A stretch of DNA of 64,000 nucleotides from Flavobacteriales bacterium UBA1494 (lineage in GTDB: Bacteria > Bacteroidota > Bacteroidia > Flavobacteriales_E > Vicingaceae), in the NCBI GenBank assembly GCA_905182175.1, contig CAJJAT010000029.1, positions 61,497 to 125,496 on the forward strand. Reading direction: 5' to 3'. The translations under genes were made by a program, and so were the position numbers. The notes under the pieces are model-generated. The model saw only the letters and a list, made by a program, of their open reading frames with translations. It did no database searches and had not been told where the DNA came from. The number at the start of each line of letters is the position of its first letter. Position 1 is the first letter of the stretch. This document shows positions 48,260 to 57,622 of the stretch, piece by piece.

Positions 48260-49132
48260 ATGAAAAAAATCGCAATGTGTGCAGCATTAACTTTTGCACT
48301 TAGTTTAAGTGCCCAAGATGAGGTTAAACGATTAGAGATTAAATCGGCTAGCTGGCAGTTTGGGTTAAATACAGGTCAGTCGGGGGTAAGTAATTTATCC
48401 GACTTTAAGAAACTTGCTCCAAATATGATGCTTTCAGAAGCCGACTTGATTGGGTTCTCAAATGGGAGTGGTTTTAACGAAAACTCAGGACCTGCATTTA
48501 GTGTGAATATTATTCTCGCAAAACCTACTGCCTTTGTCGAAGAAGTCTCTCGATTTAACCCTGAATTTAGGGTTGGAATTAGTTATCAAAGAGCGAGCTT
48601 GTTGAATCTTAATTTCGTTAGAACTGATCAGTTTAGAATTGACACCTTGCGCTCTTCGCAAACGGGAGAAGAGTATTATGTTGACTCCATCCGAAATCAG
48701 GACTATAGTTTAGGCTATATTCAACAACAGGTAATGGTGGATGGAGATGTAACTATAAGCACCAATCCTGACAGACGATGGAAGTTTTATACAGGTATAG
48801 GAGTGTCTTTAGGATTAAGTGTGAGCCCTAGAACAGAAGTGAATTATGATTCATGGTCTTATGTAGAAGACGGACTTTCTGATAATTACAGGAAATCTTC
48901 CAACGATTATGAAGGAAGCTCAGAGGAGTTTGCGAATAAGACTGGTTTTTTTGGTAGAGTTTACATTCCGCTTGGTGTGGATTTTAGAATTGGCAAGAGA
49001 AAGGAATCGTTAAAGAAATACCATCTATTTATTGAGTCTCGTCAAAGCCTAAATTTTCAAACAATTTTTGAATTGTCATCTCAGGTTACCACCTCAAGTG
49101 TTGGAGGATTTGGACTCCGATATGATTTTTAA
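48260..49132 (+). CDS. Outer-membrane beta-barrel protein, function unknown
   Basis: From the ATG at 48260 the protein has a signal peptide ending LSLSAQ and 290 residues in total. The rest alternates amphipathic strands and ends GGFGLRYDF with a C-terminal Phe, the usual barrel signal. No known family motif stands out. It lies 48 bases after the PorU2-type gene on the same strand, before a strong terminator, so it is probably cotranscribed and may support that pair. Function is not readable from sequence. Confidence 0.7.
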   Translation: MKKIAMCAALTFALSLSAQDEVKRLEIKSASWQFGLNTGQSGVSNLSDFKKLAPNMMLSEADLIGFSNGSGFNENSGPAFSVNIILAKPTAFVEEVSRFNPEFRVGISYQRASLLNLNFVRTDQFRIDTLRSSQTGEEYYVDSIRNQDYSLGYIQQQVMVDGDVTISTNPDRRWKFYTGIGVSLGLSVSPRTEVNYDSWSYVEDGLSDNYRKSSNDYEGSSEEFANKTGFFGRVYIPLGVDFRIGKRKESLKKYHLFIESRQSLNFQTIFELSSQVTTSSVGGFGLRYDF

Positions 49133-49150
49133 AATTGTTTTAGTGTAAAT

Positions 49151-49186
49151 AAAAATGCCCACTCAATTTTGAGTGGGCATTTTTTA
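49151..49186. terminator. Bidirectional intrinsic terminator
   Basis: AAAAATGCCCACTCAA is perfectly complementary to TTGAGTGGGCATTTTT across a two-base centre, with T on both sides. It serves the barrel gene and the convergent endonuclease gene. Confidence 0.92.
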
Positions 49187-49203
49187 TTTGAAGCAATCTC
49201 TTT

Positions 49204-50850
49204 TTATTGCTTCACTACCTTTTTCACAATTCTTTGATCCCCAGAGCTAATCTCTATGAAATATAACCCTGAAGCGATTTCTTTTGCAGGCAGATAATAA
49301 GATCCATTTTGGTTTAAGAATTTAACATCCAATGACTTGCCTGCAACATCTAGTAAGCGAATGTCTATTTTTTGACTTCCTTCATTTCTAATATACACGT
49401 TATCTTGGATAGGGTTTGGGTATACTTGAATCGTATTCTTTAATTCTTGGTCGTTCAAGCCAACCACAACAGATTGCCCTGATATAGGAATGGTAAAGTT
49501 GTTTCTAGGAAAAGTTAAATTGGTTGAGAAAGTTAAGCTTTCGTTAATAGTTGTAGAGTTCAAACTCGCAGCGATAACAGAGATTTCAATAGCTTCTCCT
49601 GGATTTAACGCTGTATTCGTTCCTGATCCAGCGGCAAAGGATAAATTTGCCAGATTAGATAATGCAAAATTGGTAAAATTAATTACCTGGTTTCCCGTGT
49701 TTACCAATACGTAATCAAACGTATCGGAAGTTTGAGCAAAGAAAGTTCCAAAATTGATTGAGGTTTGAAGTACATCCAATCCGTTAACTGAAGGCGTTAC
49801 TGAGTTGGCTACAAAATTTGTAATTCTTTTTTCTAACTGTGGGTAATCTACAAATGGGTTTCTATTTCCTTGAGTGGTGAATATATCATCATTTCTTCTC
49901 TGTTCAACAGAATCTACTAAGTAAGTATTGTGCCATGTTTTAAGAATGTTTTGTTGAACAGAAAAGTGATTCGAATAATCTTGGTATCGAATTACAAAAT
50001 ACATCATAGCTCTTGAGGTAGCGCCTTTTTGAATGTTTCTAGGTTCGAATGTGGTGTTGTTGTAAAAAGAGCCACCACCTAACGTAACGGCAGTTCCGCC
50101 TGTAACTGTCCCAAAAGGCTTACTTCCTCTCTGCGAGTTTGAATTATTAGTGGTGGGGTATAAATGATGAATATCAGTCCGCATTGGAGAAGCAGAGTTG
50201 AAGAAACCTTGAGGGAAAGTGTGTTCAGTGTTGAATTGTGGGTTAGTGTTTTGAGCATCGCTTCTGCTCGTATAACTCGTTTTATTAAACCCGGTATAAA
50301 CGCATTCTAGTGTATTTACTGTTGCGCCTTGACCGTTGAACCTTTTGTTGTCAATGGTCATGAACATGGCGTTTCTTGCTGCACTGTAACTTAAAGTTGT
50401 CTGGCCTAACGTTAGCCTTGCCTTTAACGCAATTTTTAAGGCTTGCTCATTTAAGTTTTCTGTTGAATTGTAATACGATAAAGCAAATCTTCCTTGGCCA
50501 CCTAATGAAATAGCTTCATGGCCACTTGTTGCACTGTGCTGCACTACCATTGTAGAGTTGTGCAAAATATTTTGAATTGGGCTAAAGTAAATCCAAACTG
50601 AGGTAGATCCATTTCCCGGAATTGTAAAAACTGTTTGTGCAGCAGAAAATGGCACCTCTCCATAAATGCTGTAGAATTTAATATTCGTTACGTTTAGCGT
50701 TCCAGGTTCTGCGTTTGTTAAGGTAACTAGAGCGCTGTCGGTCTCGCCAACTAGAACTACTCCGAAGTTAATAGAAGAGCTATCTGTGTTAATTATTTGG
50801 CTTGTTGCGAAAAGGGGCAACAGCAATGTAAGAAGGATTAGTTTTTTCAT
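49204..50850 (-). CDS. Secreted endonuclease I with type IX sorting tail
   Basis: The 548-residue product has a signal peptide (about 1-17), a beta-sandwich choice-of-anchor-like domain (about 18-130), and an endonuclease I domain (about 140-345). Its active-site run is FNTEHTFPQGFF, MRTDIHHLYPT and RGSKPFGTV. A second beta-sandwich follows, then a type A sorting domain starting IQVYPNPIQDNVYI and ending IVKKVVKQ. It should be exported by the type IX system and cut DNA outside the cell, perhaps for nutrient scavenging. A TACCTTTG box lies 20 bases before the ATG. Confidence 0.92.
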   Translation of the reverse strand: MKKLILLTLLLPLFATSQIINTDSSSINFGVVLVGETDSALVTLTNAEPGTLNVTNIKFYSIYGEVPFSAAQTVFTIPGNGSTSVWIYFSPIQNILHNSTMVVQHSATSGHEAISLGGQGRFALSYYNSTENLNEQALKIALKARLTLGQTTLSYSAARNAMFMTIDNKRFNGQGATVNTLECVYTGFNKTSYTSRSDAQNTNPQFNTEHTFPQGFFNSASPMRTDIHHLYPTTNNSNSQRGSKPFGTVTGGTAVTLGGGSFYNNTTFEPRNIQKGATSRAMMYFVIRYQDYSNHFSVQQNILKTWHNTYLVDSVEQRRNDDIFTTQGNRNPFVDYPQLEKRITNFVANSVTPSVNGLDVLQTSINFGTFFAQTSDTFDYVLVNTGNQVINFTNFALSNLANLSFAAGSGTNTALNPGEAIEISVIAASLNSTTINESLTFSTNLTFPRNNFTIPISGQSVVVGLNDQELKNTIQVYPNPIQDNVYIRNEGSQKIDIRLLDVAGKSLDVKFLNQNGSYYLPAKEIASGLYFIEISSGDQRIVKKVVKQ

Positions 50851-50869
50851 GGTCTTATTTTTCTGATTG

Positions 50870-50893
50870 CAAAGGTAAATATTAATAGCTTTG
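50870..50893. promoter_or_regulatory. Divergent promoter pair between endonuclease gene and lnt
   Basis: On the minus strand TACCTTTG (50870-50877) and on the plus strand TAGCTTTG (50886-50893) both match TAnnTTTG exactly. They lie 20 and 18 bases from their start codons and are back to back in a 60-base gap, so the two transcripts may compete. Confidence 0.5.
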
Positions 50894-50910
50894 TTACTTA
50901 ATCTTTACGC

Positions 50911-52521
50911 ATGAGCAAACTTAAATTACTTCTTTGGTCCATTTCCTCAGGTCTTATCTTAGCGCTTTCTTGGCCGGCTATCGCGGAAATTACAAGTCTT
51001 GTATTAATTGGTTTCGTGCCGCTTTTAATTGTGGAGCACGAAATAAGTAAGCGGCTTGGAAAAACAGGGTTTACCGTATTTTGTTACTCTTATCTGAGTT
51101 TTTTCATTTTTAACCTTATTACAACTTACTGGATTTATCATGCGTCACTTTGGGGAGCCTGCATGGCGGTAATTTGCAATTCTTTGTTCATGTCGATTAC
51201 TTTTTGGTTGTTTCATATCACCAAAAAGAAGGTGGGTAAAAAAGAAGGCTACCTGTCTTTTGTATTTTATTGGATAGGGTTTGAGTACCTGCATTTAAAT
51301 TGGGAGCTTTCTTGGACGTGGTTAACGTTAGGAAATGTTTTTGCAGCAACACCTCAAAATGTTCAATGGTATGAATACACAGGTGTTTTGGGGGGTAGCT
51401 TGTTGGTGCTAATTTCCAATTTGGTGTTTTTTCATTTCTCTTTGAAAAACTTAGAAACCGGGAAGTTCAATATAAAAGGAATCGGGTTTTTTATTGCATT
51501 GCCATTGGTTATGAAGCTGTTTTCCGTCTTTGGGTTTAATACTGAAGCTACAGGTCAAGAAGTTGAGGTTGTCATTGTGCAGCCCAATATAGATCCGTAT
51601 AAGGCTAAATTTACAACCTCGCCTTCCGATCAAATTGATAAGATGATGGGATTGGCGAAGGAGAAATTAACTCCTACCACAGATTACCTTATTTTCCCTG
51701 AAACGGCAATTCCTGAGTCGCACTGGGAACACGAATTTGAGGTTTTATACGCAACGGATGAACTCAAAAAACTAAGAGAAATTAGTCCAAAACTCAAAAG
51801 TATTATCGGTTCTTCTGCTTCTGTATTGTACACTCCTGGCATGGAATTAAAAGCAACGGCCAATGAATTTAAGGACGGCAGCGGGTTTTACGATAATTAC
51901 AATGCAGCGTTTCAATTAGACGAAAATGATGGAGTACAAGTTCACCATAAATCAAAATTGGTATTGGGTGTTGAGAAATTACCTTTTATTCGCTCTATTC
52001 CATTAATGAAAAAGCTTTCGATTAATTTAGGTGGAACTTCAGGGGGATTGGGGTACAATGATTCCCCAACGGTATTTAAAGCGCCGAATGATTCAATCGC
52101 AATTGCTCCAATTATTTGTTATGAATCTATTTATGGAGAATACGTAACGGAGTATTCTCGAAAAGGTGCAAATCTATTTGCCATTATAACAAACGACGGT
52201 TGGTGGGATGACACTCCAGGATATAAACAACATTTAGCGTACGCTAGTTTGCGGGCTATCGAGAATAGGAAGTGGATTGTTAGGTCAGCTAACACAGGTA
52301 TTTCTGCAGTTATAAATGATCGTGGAGAAATTTTAGAGCAAACTGATTGGTGGGTAAATGCGGTAATAAAGGCAAAGGTGCAATTGAATTCTAAAGTAAC
52401 GTTTTACGCTCAATACGGCGATTTTATTGGTCGGATTGCAGGATTGCTAGCTGGTTTGATGATTGCCTTGACTGTTGTGCGAAGCTTGAATAAGACTGGA
52501 AGACGGTTGGGGAAGAACTAA
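50911..52521 (+). CDS. lnt: Apolipoprotein N-acyltransferase
   Basis: The 536-residue protein has an N-terminal membrane region (about residues 1-205) and a nitrilase-like periplasmic domain. The Glu-Lys-Cys triad is visible: Glu264 in IFPETAIPE, Lys347 in VHHKSKLVLGVEKLPF and Cys403 in IICYESIYGEY. A last membrane helix closes the protein. It adds the third acyl chain to lipoproteins such as GldK. It is divergent from the secreted nuclease gene. Confidence 0.93.
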   Translation: MSKLKLLLWSISSGLILALSWPAIAEITSLVLIGFVPLLIVEHEISKRLGKTGFTVFCYSYLSFFIFNLITTYWIYHASLWGACMAVICNSLFMSITFWLFHITKKKVGKKEGYLSFVFYWIGFEYLHLNWELSWTWLTLGNVFAATPQNVQWYEYTGVLGGSLLVLISNLVFFHFSLKNLETGKFNIKGIGFFIALPLVMKLFSVFGFNTEATGQEVEVVIVQPNIDPYKAKFTTSPSDQIDKMMGLAKEKLTPTTDYLIFPETAIPESHWEHEFEVLYATDELKKLREISPKLKSIIGSSASVLYTPGMELKATANEFKDGSGFYDNYNAAFQLDENDGVQVHHKSKLVLGVEKLPFIRSIPLMKKLSINLGGTSGGLGYNDSPTVFKAPNDSIAIAPIICYESIYGEYVTEYSRKGANLFAIITNDGWWDDTPGYKQHLAYASLRAIENRKWIVRSANTGISAVINDRGEILEQTDWWVNAVIKAKVQLNSKVTFYAQYGDFIGRIAGLLAGLMIALTVVRSLNKTGRRLGKN

Positions 52522-52844
52522 AGGTAATTCCGAATTGCGAATCTGGGAGTTATGAAAGACGATAAGGGATAGAGATGGAGGGGTGAAGACGAAGAATTAG
52601 ATACTGGTAATAAGGTGTTTGTGGTAAATATTAAGGCTTAAATATTCTATTCGAACTGTTCCCAATAGCTTTTTTCTTTTAAGCGTATCTGTGATTAAGC
52701 AAGTTAAAAGTTTCATAATTTAAAGCAGTTTCGCTTTGTTATCTGCATAAATATTGCGCTGATTACCTTTCTACATTTAACATTAATTGATTCCACAATG
52801 AATAAGACTTTCAGTAAATTTGCACTGCAATTTTAGAAAACATT
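52522..52844. other. 323-base interval before lpdA
   Basis: No reading frame of interest, repeat or hairpin with a T-run is visible. The only supported site is the TAAATTTG box at 52815-52822. The first 100 bases are purine-rich and look like decayed or untranslated DNA. Confidence 0.5.
52815..52822 (+). promoter_or_regulatory. TAnnTTTG box of lpdA
   Basis: TAAATTTG matches the -7 consensus exactly, 22 bases before the lpdA ATG. A TTG lies about 25 bases upstream, slightly wider than the usual gap. Confidence 0.45.
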
Positions 52845-54251
52845 ATGGAAAAGTACGATGTAGTAATAATAGGTTCAGGTCCTGGTGGATATGTTGGTGC
52901 AATTAGATGTGCGCAATTGGGAATGAAGACGGCTTTAATTGAAAAATACAACAGTTTAGGAGGTACTTGCTTAAATGTAGGGTGTATTCCATCAAAAGCG
53001 TTGTTAGATTCTTCAGAACACTATCACCAAGCAAAGAATGATTTTACAGAGCACGGAATTGACTTAAAAGATTTGAAAGTCAATTTTAAGCAGATGATTG
53101 CTAGAAAGAGAGGTGTTGTGGAACAAACAGTTGGGGGTATTGATTTTTTAATGAAGAAGAATAAAATTGATGTATATCACGGAATGGGTTCTTTTGAATC
53201 TAAAACTGTGATTGCGATAGATGATTCAGCAGGAGAAGAAGCGAAGAAGATTGAAACAAAGAACGTCGTAATAGCAACTGGATCTAAGCCTGGTTCTTTG
53301 CCATTTATTACAATCGATAAGGAAAGAGTTATCACTTCAACTGAAGGTTTGGAATTGAAAGAAGTTCCTAAAAAAATGATTGTCATTGGCGGCGGAGTTA
53401 TTGGACTAGAATTAGGCTCTGTTTATGCTCGTTTAGGATCAGAAGTAACGGTGGTGGAATACATGGACAGAATTATTCCAACCATGGATGCTACCATGAG
53501 TAAGGAGTTAATGAAATCTATGAAAAAGTTGGGTGTTAATTTTATGCTCAGCCACAAGGTGAAAGAAGTAACGAGAAAAGGGGATACAGTAACCGTTAAA
53601 GCAGACGATAAAAAAGGAGCTGAAGTCGTTTTTGAGGCTGAATATTGCTTGGTTTCTGTAGGAAGAACCGCTTACACGGATAAACTAGGGCTCGATAACG
53701 TTGGGATTAAAACCGACAACAGAGGTAGAGTAGAGGTAAACGGTCATTTACAAACAAATGTGCCAAATATATATGCTATCGGCGATGTTGTAAAAGGTGC
53801 AATGTTAGCGCACAAAGCGGAAGAAGAAGGGACGTATGTTGCAGAATTCATAAATGGCGAGAAACCACACATTGATTACAACTTAATTCCTAATGTAGTT
53901 TATACTTGGCCTGAAGTTGCTTCTGTTGGAAAAACAGAAGAGGAATTAAAGGAAGCTAAAGTGATCTACAATATGGGATCCTTTCCATTTAAAGCAAGTG
54001 GCAGAGCAAGAGCTTCTATGGACATTGATGGAGTTGTAAAGGTATTGGCAGACAAAGAAACGGATGAAATTTTAGGAGTTCACATTTGTGGGCCAAGAGC
54101 TGCAGATATGATTGCAGAAGCAGTTGTTGCCATGGAGTTTAGAGCTACAGCAGAGGATATTTCAAGAATATCTCATGCACATCCAACTTTCTCAGAGTCT
54201 ACCAGAGAAGCGATGTTAGCGGCAACTGGTAACAGAGCAATTCACATATAA
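52845..54251 (+). CDS. lpdA: Dihydrolipoyl dehydrogenase (E3)
   Basis: The 468-residue flavoprotein has the FAD motif VVIIGSGPGGYVGAIRCAQL, the redox disulfide in GGTCLNVGCIPSKALLD, the NAD motif IVIGGGVIGLELGSVYARLG (read in part) and the C-terminal HAHPTFSE with the catalytic His-Glu pair. It reoxidises lipoyl groups of the pyruvate and 2-oxoglutarate dehydrogenase and glycine cleavage complexes. No E1 or E2 gene is adjacent, so it is probably a shared E3. A strong terminator follows at 54302-54338. Confidence 0.96.
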   Translation: MEKYDVVIIGSGPGGYVGAIRCAQLGMKTALIEKYNSLGGTCLNVGCIPSKALLDSSEHYHQAKNDFTEHGIDLKDLKVNFKQMIARKRGVVEQTVGGIDFLMKKNKIDVYHGMGSFESKTVIAIDDSAGEEAKKIETKNVVIATGSKPGSLPFITIDKERVITSTEGLELKEVPKKMIVIGGGVIGLELGSVYARLGSEVTVVEYMDRIIPTMDATMSKELMKSMKKLGVNFMLSHKVKEVTRKGDTVTVKADDKKGAEVVFEAEYCLVSVGRTAYTDKLGLDNVGIKTDNRGRVEVNGHLQTNVPNIYAIGDVVKGAMLAHKAEEEGTYVAEFINGEKPHIDYNLIPNVVYTWPEVASVGKTEEELKEAKVIYNMGSFPFKASGRARASMDIDGVVKVLADKETDEILGVHICGPRAADMIAEAVVAMEFRATAEDISRISHAHPTFSESTREAMLAATGNRAIHI

Positions 54252-54301
54252 GAAATAGGTTGTACTTGAATTGATTCATTGCGACAACAGCACATAGAAC
54301 A

Positions 54302-54338
54302 AAACAGCAAGAAGAATGTCTTCTTGCTGTTTCTTTTT
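54302..54338 (+). terminator. Intrinsic terminator after lpdA
   Basis: AAACAGCAAGAAGA pairs perfectly with TCTTCTTGCTGTTT across the loop ATG, followed by CTTTTT. It ends 13 bases before the hemH ATG. The loop ATG is in frame with hemH but is not a believable start. Confidence 0.85.
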
Positions 54339-54351
54339 AATCAAAATTACA

Positions 54352-55365
54352 ATGTCAAAAACAGGTGTTTTATTAGTCAATTTAGGTACCCCAGATGATG
54401 CAAAGTGGGGTGCAGTAAGAACGTATTTATCAGAATTTTTGAATGATCCAAGAGTTATCGACATTCCTTGGTTATTGCGTAAAATTCTGGTGAATGGTAT
54501 TATTGTTCCTTTCAGATCATTTAGCTCTACTAAAATTTACAAGCAGCTGTGGACAGAGAAAGGCTCTCCATTAATTTATCATGGAGAGAGCGTTGCAGAA
54601 AAACTGCAGGTGCAACTAGGAGATGACTTTGGGGTCCATTTAGCCATGCGTTATCAAAATCCGAGTATGGATAAGGTAATGGGAGAAATGAGGTTGGAGA
54701 ACTATAAAAAGTTAATCATTATTCCAATGTTTCCCCATTATGCTTCTGCAAGTTCTGGTTCAGCCATGGAGAAAGCGTTGAAGATTATTTCTAAGTGGTG
54801 GGTTATACCTGAAATCTCAATGGTGAGTCAGTTTTGGGATGATGAAGGCTATATTAACGCCTTTGTTGCGAGAGCAAACAAGTATAATATTGACGATTAC
54901 GACCATGTTTTATTCAGCTACCATGGTTTGCCAGAGCGTCATGTAGACAAGGTGTACGATGATGGAGTTCCATGTGCAGATCATAATTGCGAGACTGAGG
55001 TAACAGAGTTAAACAAATACTGTTATAAAGCAACTTGTTTTGGAACTACTCGTTTGCTAGTTGAAAAGTTGGGTATACCTGAAGACAAGTACACTGTCGC
55101 TTTTCAATCTAGATTAGATAAAAAATGGTTGAGACCTTTTTCTGATGATTTCATTAAAGATAGAGCAGAAAAAGGAGATAAAAAAATACTTGCATTTTCC
55201 CCTGCTTTTGTGGCCGATTGTTTAGAAACCACGGTGGAGATTGGAATTGAATACCAAGAGATTTTTGAAGAGCACGGCGGAGAAAAGGTTCAATTGGTAG
55301 AGAGTTTAAATGATCACCCACTTTGGGTTGATACGTTAGAGAAGATGGTAAGAGATAGAGTGTAG
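54352..55365 (+). CDS. hemH: Ferrochelatase
   Basis: The 337-residue protein starts SKTGVLLVNLGTPDD, the standard HemH opening. The metal-site histidine lies in LFSYHGLPERHV, and the second-half motif FAFSPAFVADCLETTVEI (read in part) contains the conserved Glu. Cysteines in CADHNCETE and YKATCFG could bind an iron-sulfur cluster or be simple thiols. It inserts iron into protoporphyrin IX, the last haem step. The ATG at 54352 is chosen over one in the terminator loop at 54316. Confidence 0.95.
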   Translation: MSKTGVLLVNLGTPDDAKWGAVRTYLSEFLNDPRVIDIPWLLRKILVNGIIVPFRSFSSTKIYKQLWTEKGSPLIYHGESVAEKLQVQLGDDFGVHLAMRYQNPSMDKVMGEMRLENYKKLIIIPMFPHYASASSGSAMEKALKIISKWWVIPEISMVSQFWDDEGYINAFVARANKYNIDDYDHVLFSYHGLPERHVDKVYDDGVPCADHNCETEVTELNKYCYKATCFGTTRLLVEKLGIPEDKYTVAFQSRLDKKWLRPFSDDFIKDRAEKGDKKILAFSPAFVADCLETTVEIGIEYQEIFEEHGGEKVQLVESLNDHPLWVDTLEKMVRDRV

Positions 55366-55394
55366 AGAACTTGCTGTTTGTCTATTGATTTAGT

Positions 55395-57143
55395 TTAAAA
55401 TTCGATCTTATACACCTCGGTCCTTATTGTTCCTTTAATTTGATGAAGCTGATTGTTGTATAAGTAGCAAGTTATTTTAGCGCTAGAAGGGTACTGGTTC
55501 ATGGTGTAAGTAAAGTCAAAAGAAATACTTCCATTTTCATTTTGGTGGCAAGTGCTAATTGGGTTTATTCCTCCGTATTCGAACTTTTCTCCAGTAATTG
55601 AGTCTTCTGCAGTAAATATAATCAGGTAATTATCTTGAATAGTTATATTTTCGATGGTGCCTTGGCACCTTATAAAAGCAGGATAAGCCGGTATTTTGGG
55701 CATGAAATTGTAAAATCTCTCTGCGCCGTTTATTTTTGTTTCTTTCTCAACCGTTTTTGTCCTTTTTAGAAATGTGTTGCGCTCAAACAAACATAAGTTG
55801 GAAATCGGGTCTTTGTGAATAATGTGGTAGGTGTTTTTTATATTCGGGCGCAACTCCTCCATTTGAATGATGTAATCCATCAATGTATCTTTTTCAAGAA
55901 TTGCATTTTGAAATATTCTTGCAGGGTAGTTGAATGTTCTTGAAAGTTCATTGTCTATTTGCCAAAACCTTCCACCGACAGAGCTTGGAGTACCATTCGT
56001 TTTTAAAGGGATTTTAGTTGATAATTCGTGGTCAAAGTGCTCATAGCTCCAAGTTTCAGAATGGCTGAGGTTAACCTTAGCACAGAAGGCCAAAAGATTA
56101 GCAGACAATAGAAGAATAACGAAGTATTTTGATTTGAAATTATCTAACATAAAAGGAATACTAGCAAGCGAAAGCAGCAGCAATGGCATCGCAGCTCTAT
56201 CTTCCGGAAAGTTGATGCCAATTAGCCAATTTTGACTAAAAAGAAGGGCAACAAAAGCTAAAAAAAAGAGATAAAATATGTTACCGGGCTGAAAATGTTT
56301 AATGCGGCTAGAAAAACTCAGTGCTACCATAACTCCAAATAAAATAGCCCCAATGCTAATGATTGTTGAGTCCGCAGCGGTTAATTCATAGGCCAGTTTA
56401 AGCATAGGAGCAATTGAAGTGTCAATGAAATTCTCTGCGCTTCCTAAGTATAGTTTTCCGAGGCTTTTTAAATGGAACGAATAGTAGACTGCAAAACCAA
56501 ACGGTAAAAGAGCAAGACTTCCCCATTTTAAATGGTCGTATTGTTTGGCGAGCAGAGTAACGAAGAATAAAAATCCGCAACCAATTAAGGCCATTGGAAT
56601 TAAAGACAAATTAGCGCTGTAACTAATAATCCATGCAAGTAAGGCCCAATAGAAGTGCTTTCTCTCTTGGCGGAATTGATAGTGAAAGGTCATTAAGATG
56701 GCGAAGAGCATAAATGCCCAAGCCATTGCATAACCTCTGCTCAATGAGAAGTATTCTACTATAAATTGGTTGCAGCTGAGTAATGTAAGAAAAAGGAAGT
56801 AGGTGAAGTTTGACTTGAAATAGCGCTTGAACCCTACAAGGCTCCAAAAAAAGATTGGAAAAGCTAAAATACTCGATAATCGAATAATTAAGAGATGATC
56901 ACTCTGAAATACGCGAAAGAATAAACCGCCTAAAACGCTGTTTAGCAAATGGTTATTAGCATCAATGTACCCGGTGAAAGGAAACGGATTCCAGTCAATC
57001 ATGTAGCCATATTTGGTTACCAATTCATCGTGAATGTAGAAAACAAAGTACGCTCGTAGAATAACGTAAGTAAACAGGATCAGAAATAATACTATTTCTA
57101 AAAAGTTCTTCTGACCTAAAACTATTAATTTATTGCTGTTCAA
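55395..57143 (-). CDS. Orphan multi-pass membrane protein with soluble C-terminal part
   Basis: The 582-residue protein has about eleven hydrophobic helices in its first 370 residues. The sequence HDELVTKYGYMIDWNPFPFT with an aspartate pair in GYIDANNHLLNSVL after the first helix recalls GT-C glycosyltransferases (the DE/DxD loop near helix 1). The last 210 residues are soluble and beta-rich. Typical PMT/ArnT motifs are not convincing, so the glycosyltransferase idea is a guess from topology. It stands alone, convergent with hemH. Confidence 0.6.
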   Translation of the reverse strand: MNSNKLIVLGQKNFLEIVLFLILFTYVILRAYFVFYIHDELVTKYGYMIDWNPFPFTGYIDANNHLLNSVLGGLFFRVFQSDHLLIIRLSSILAFPIFFWSLVGFKRYFKSNFTYFLFLTLLSCNQFIVEYFSLSRGYAMAWAFMLFAILMTFHYQFRQERKHFYWALLAWIISYSANLSLIPMALIGCGFLFFVTLLAKQYDHLKWGSLALLPFGFAVYYSFHLKSLGKLYLGSAENFIDTSIAPMLKLAYELTAADSTIISIGAILFGVMVALSFSSRIKHFQPGNIFYLFFLAFVALLFSQNWLIGINFPEDRAAMPLLLLSLASIPFMLDNFKSKYFVILLLSANLLAFCAKVNLSHSETWSYEHFDHELSTKIPLKTNGTPSSVGGRFWQIDNELSRTFNYPARIFQNAILEKDTLMDYIIQMEELRPNIKNTYHIIHKDPISNLCLFERNTFLKRTKTVEKETKINGAERFYNFMPKIPAYPAFIRCQGTIENITIQDNYLIIFTAEDSITGEKFEYGGINPISTCHQNENGSISFDFTYTMNQYPSSAKITCYLYNNQLHQIKGTIRTEVYKIEF

Positions 57144-57202
57144 AGAGAATGAGATTTACTTCTCTCAAATATATTCTAAATTTCGCAATCTTAGTAGATT
57201 GA

Positions 57203-57316
57203 TTATTCTATTTCAAACGTTACTTCTACCTGATCGTTGGTCACGATAGTAGTAAAATTTGAACTGGCTGTTTCAACAGAATAAAAACTACCATAGCAAT
57301 GAGATGATTTGAATTC
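57203..57316 (-). pseudogene. Possible C-terminal gene remnant
   Basis: A 37-codon open stretch on the minus strand reads SSHCYGSFYSVETASS then NFTTIVTNDQVEVTFEIE before TAA, with composition like a beta-rich exported protein end. A stop precedes it and no start exists. It may be the last trace of a lost gene in the 283-base gap upstream of the membrane protein; chance is the main alternative. Confidence 0.25.
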
Positions 57317-57426
57317 TCATCTTTTGAGGATTTTAATTAAAACAAAAAGGCCGCTGGTATGGCAGCATTAGGGAATAGTTTAATTCTTGATCATTTTTAA
57401 TTATCTTTAGAACTAAATCTAGCATC

Positions 57427-57621
57427 ATGGCCAAAAAGAAAAGTAAATTGAATGTAATGTTAATTCTAGCAGTTTTTATGATTGTTTTAGGAATCGCTAT
57501 GACATATTATAGCACTGTTTCAGGTAACAAAGGAGTAGTCACCACTGCTATTTTTTCAATCATTATAGGCCTTGTGCTGATTGCTGTTTCTAGAAAATCT
57601 GCTGTTCGTAAAAGAAGGTAG
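57427..57621 (+). CDS. Small two-helix membrane protein
   Basis: The 64-residue product has a basic start (AKKKSKLN), two hydrophobic helices (about 9-27 and 37-54) and a basic end (SRKSAVRKRR), so both ends should face the cytoplasm. A TATCTTTA sequence about 15 bases upstream is one mismatch from the -7 box. The clear start, topology and own promoter-like box favour a real gene. No function is recognisable. Its stop lies one base from the end of the convergent acyltransferase gene. Confidence 0.6.
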   Translation: MAKKKSKLNVMLILAVFMIVLGIAMTYYSTVSGNKGVVTTAIFSIIIGLVLIAVSRKSAVRKRR

Positions 57622-57622
57622 T

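Noticed and set aside
54276..54464. Minus-strand frame over the lpdA-hemH gap
   Set aside because: It is the antisense of the terminator and the hemH start, with no coding features.
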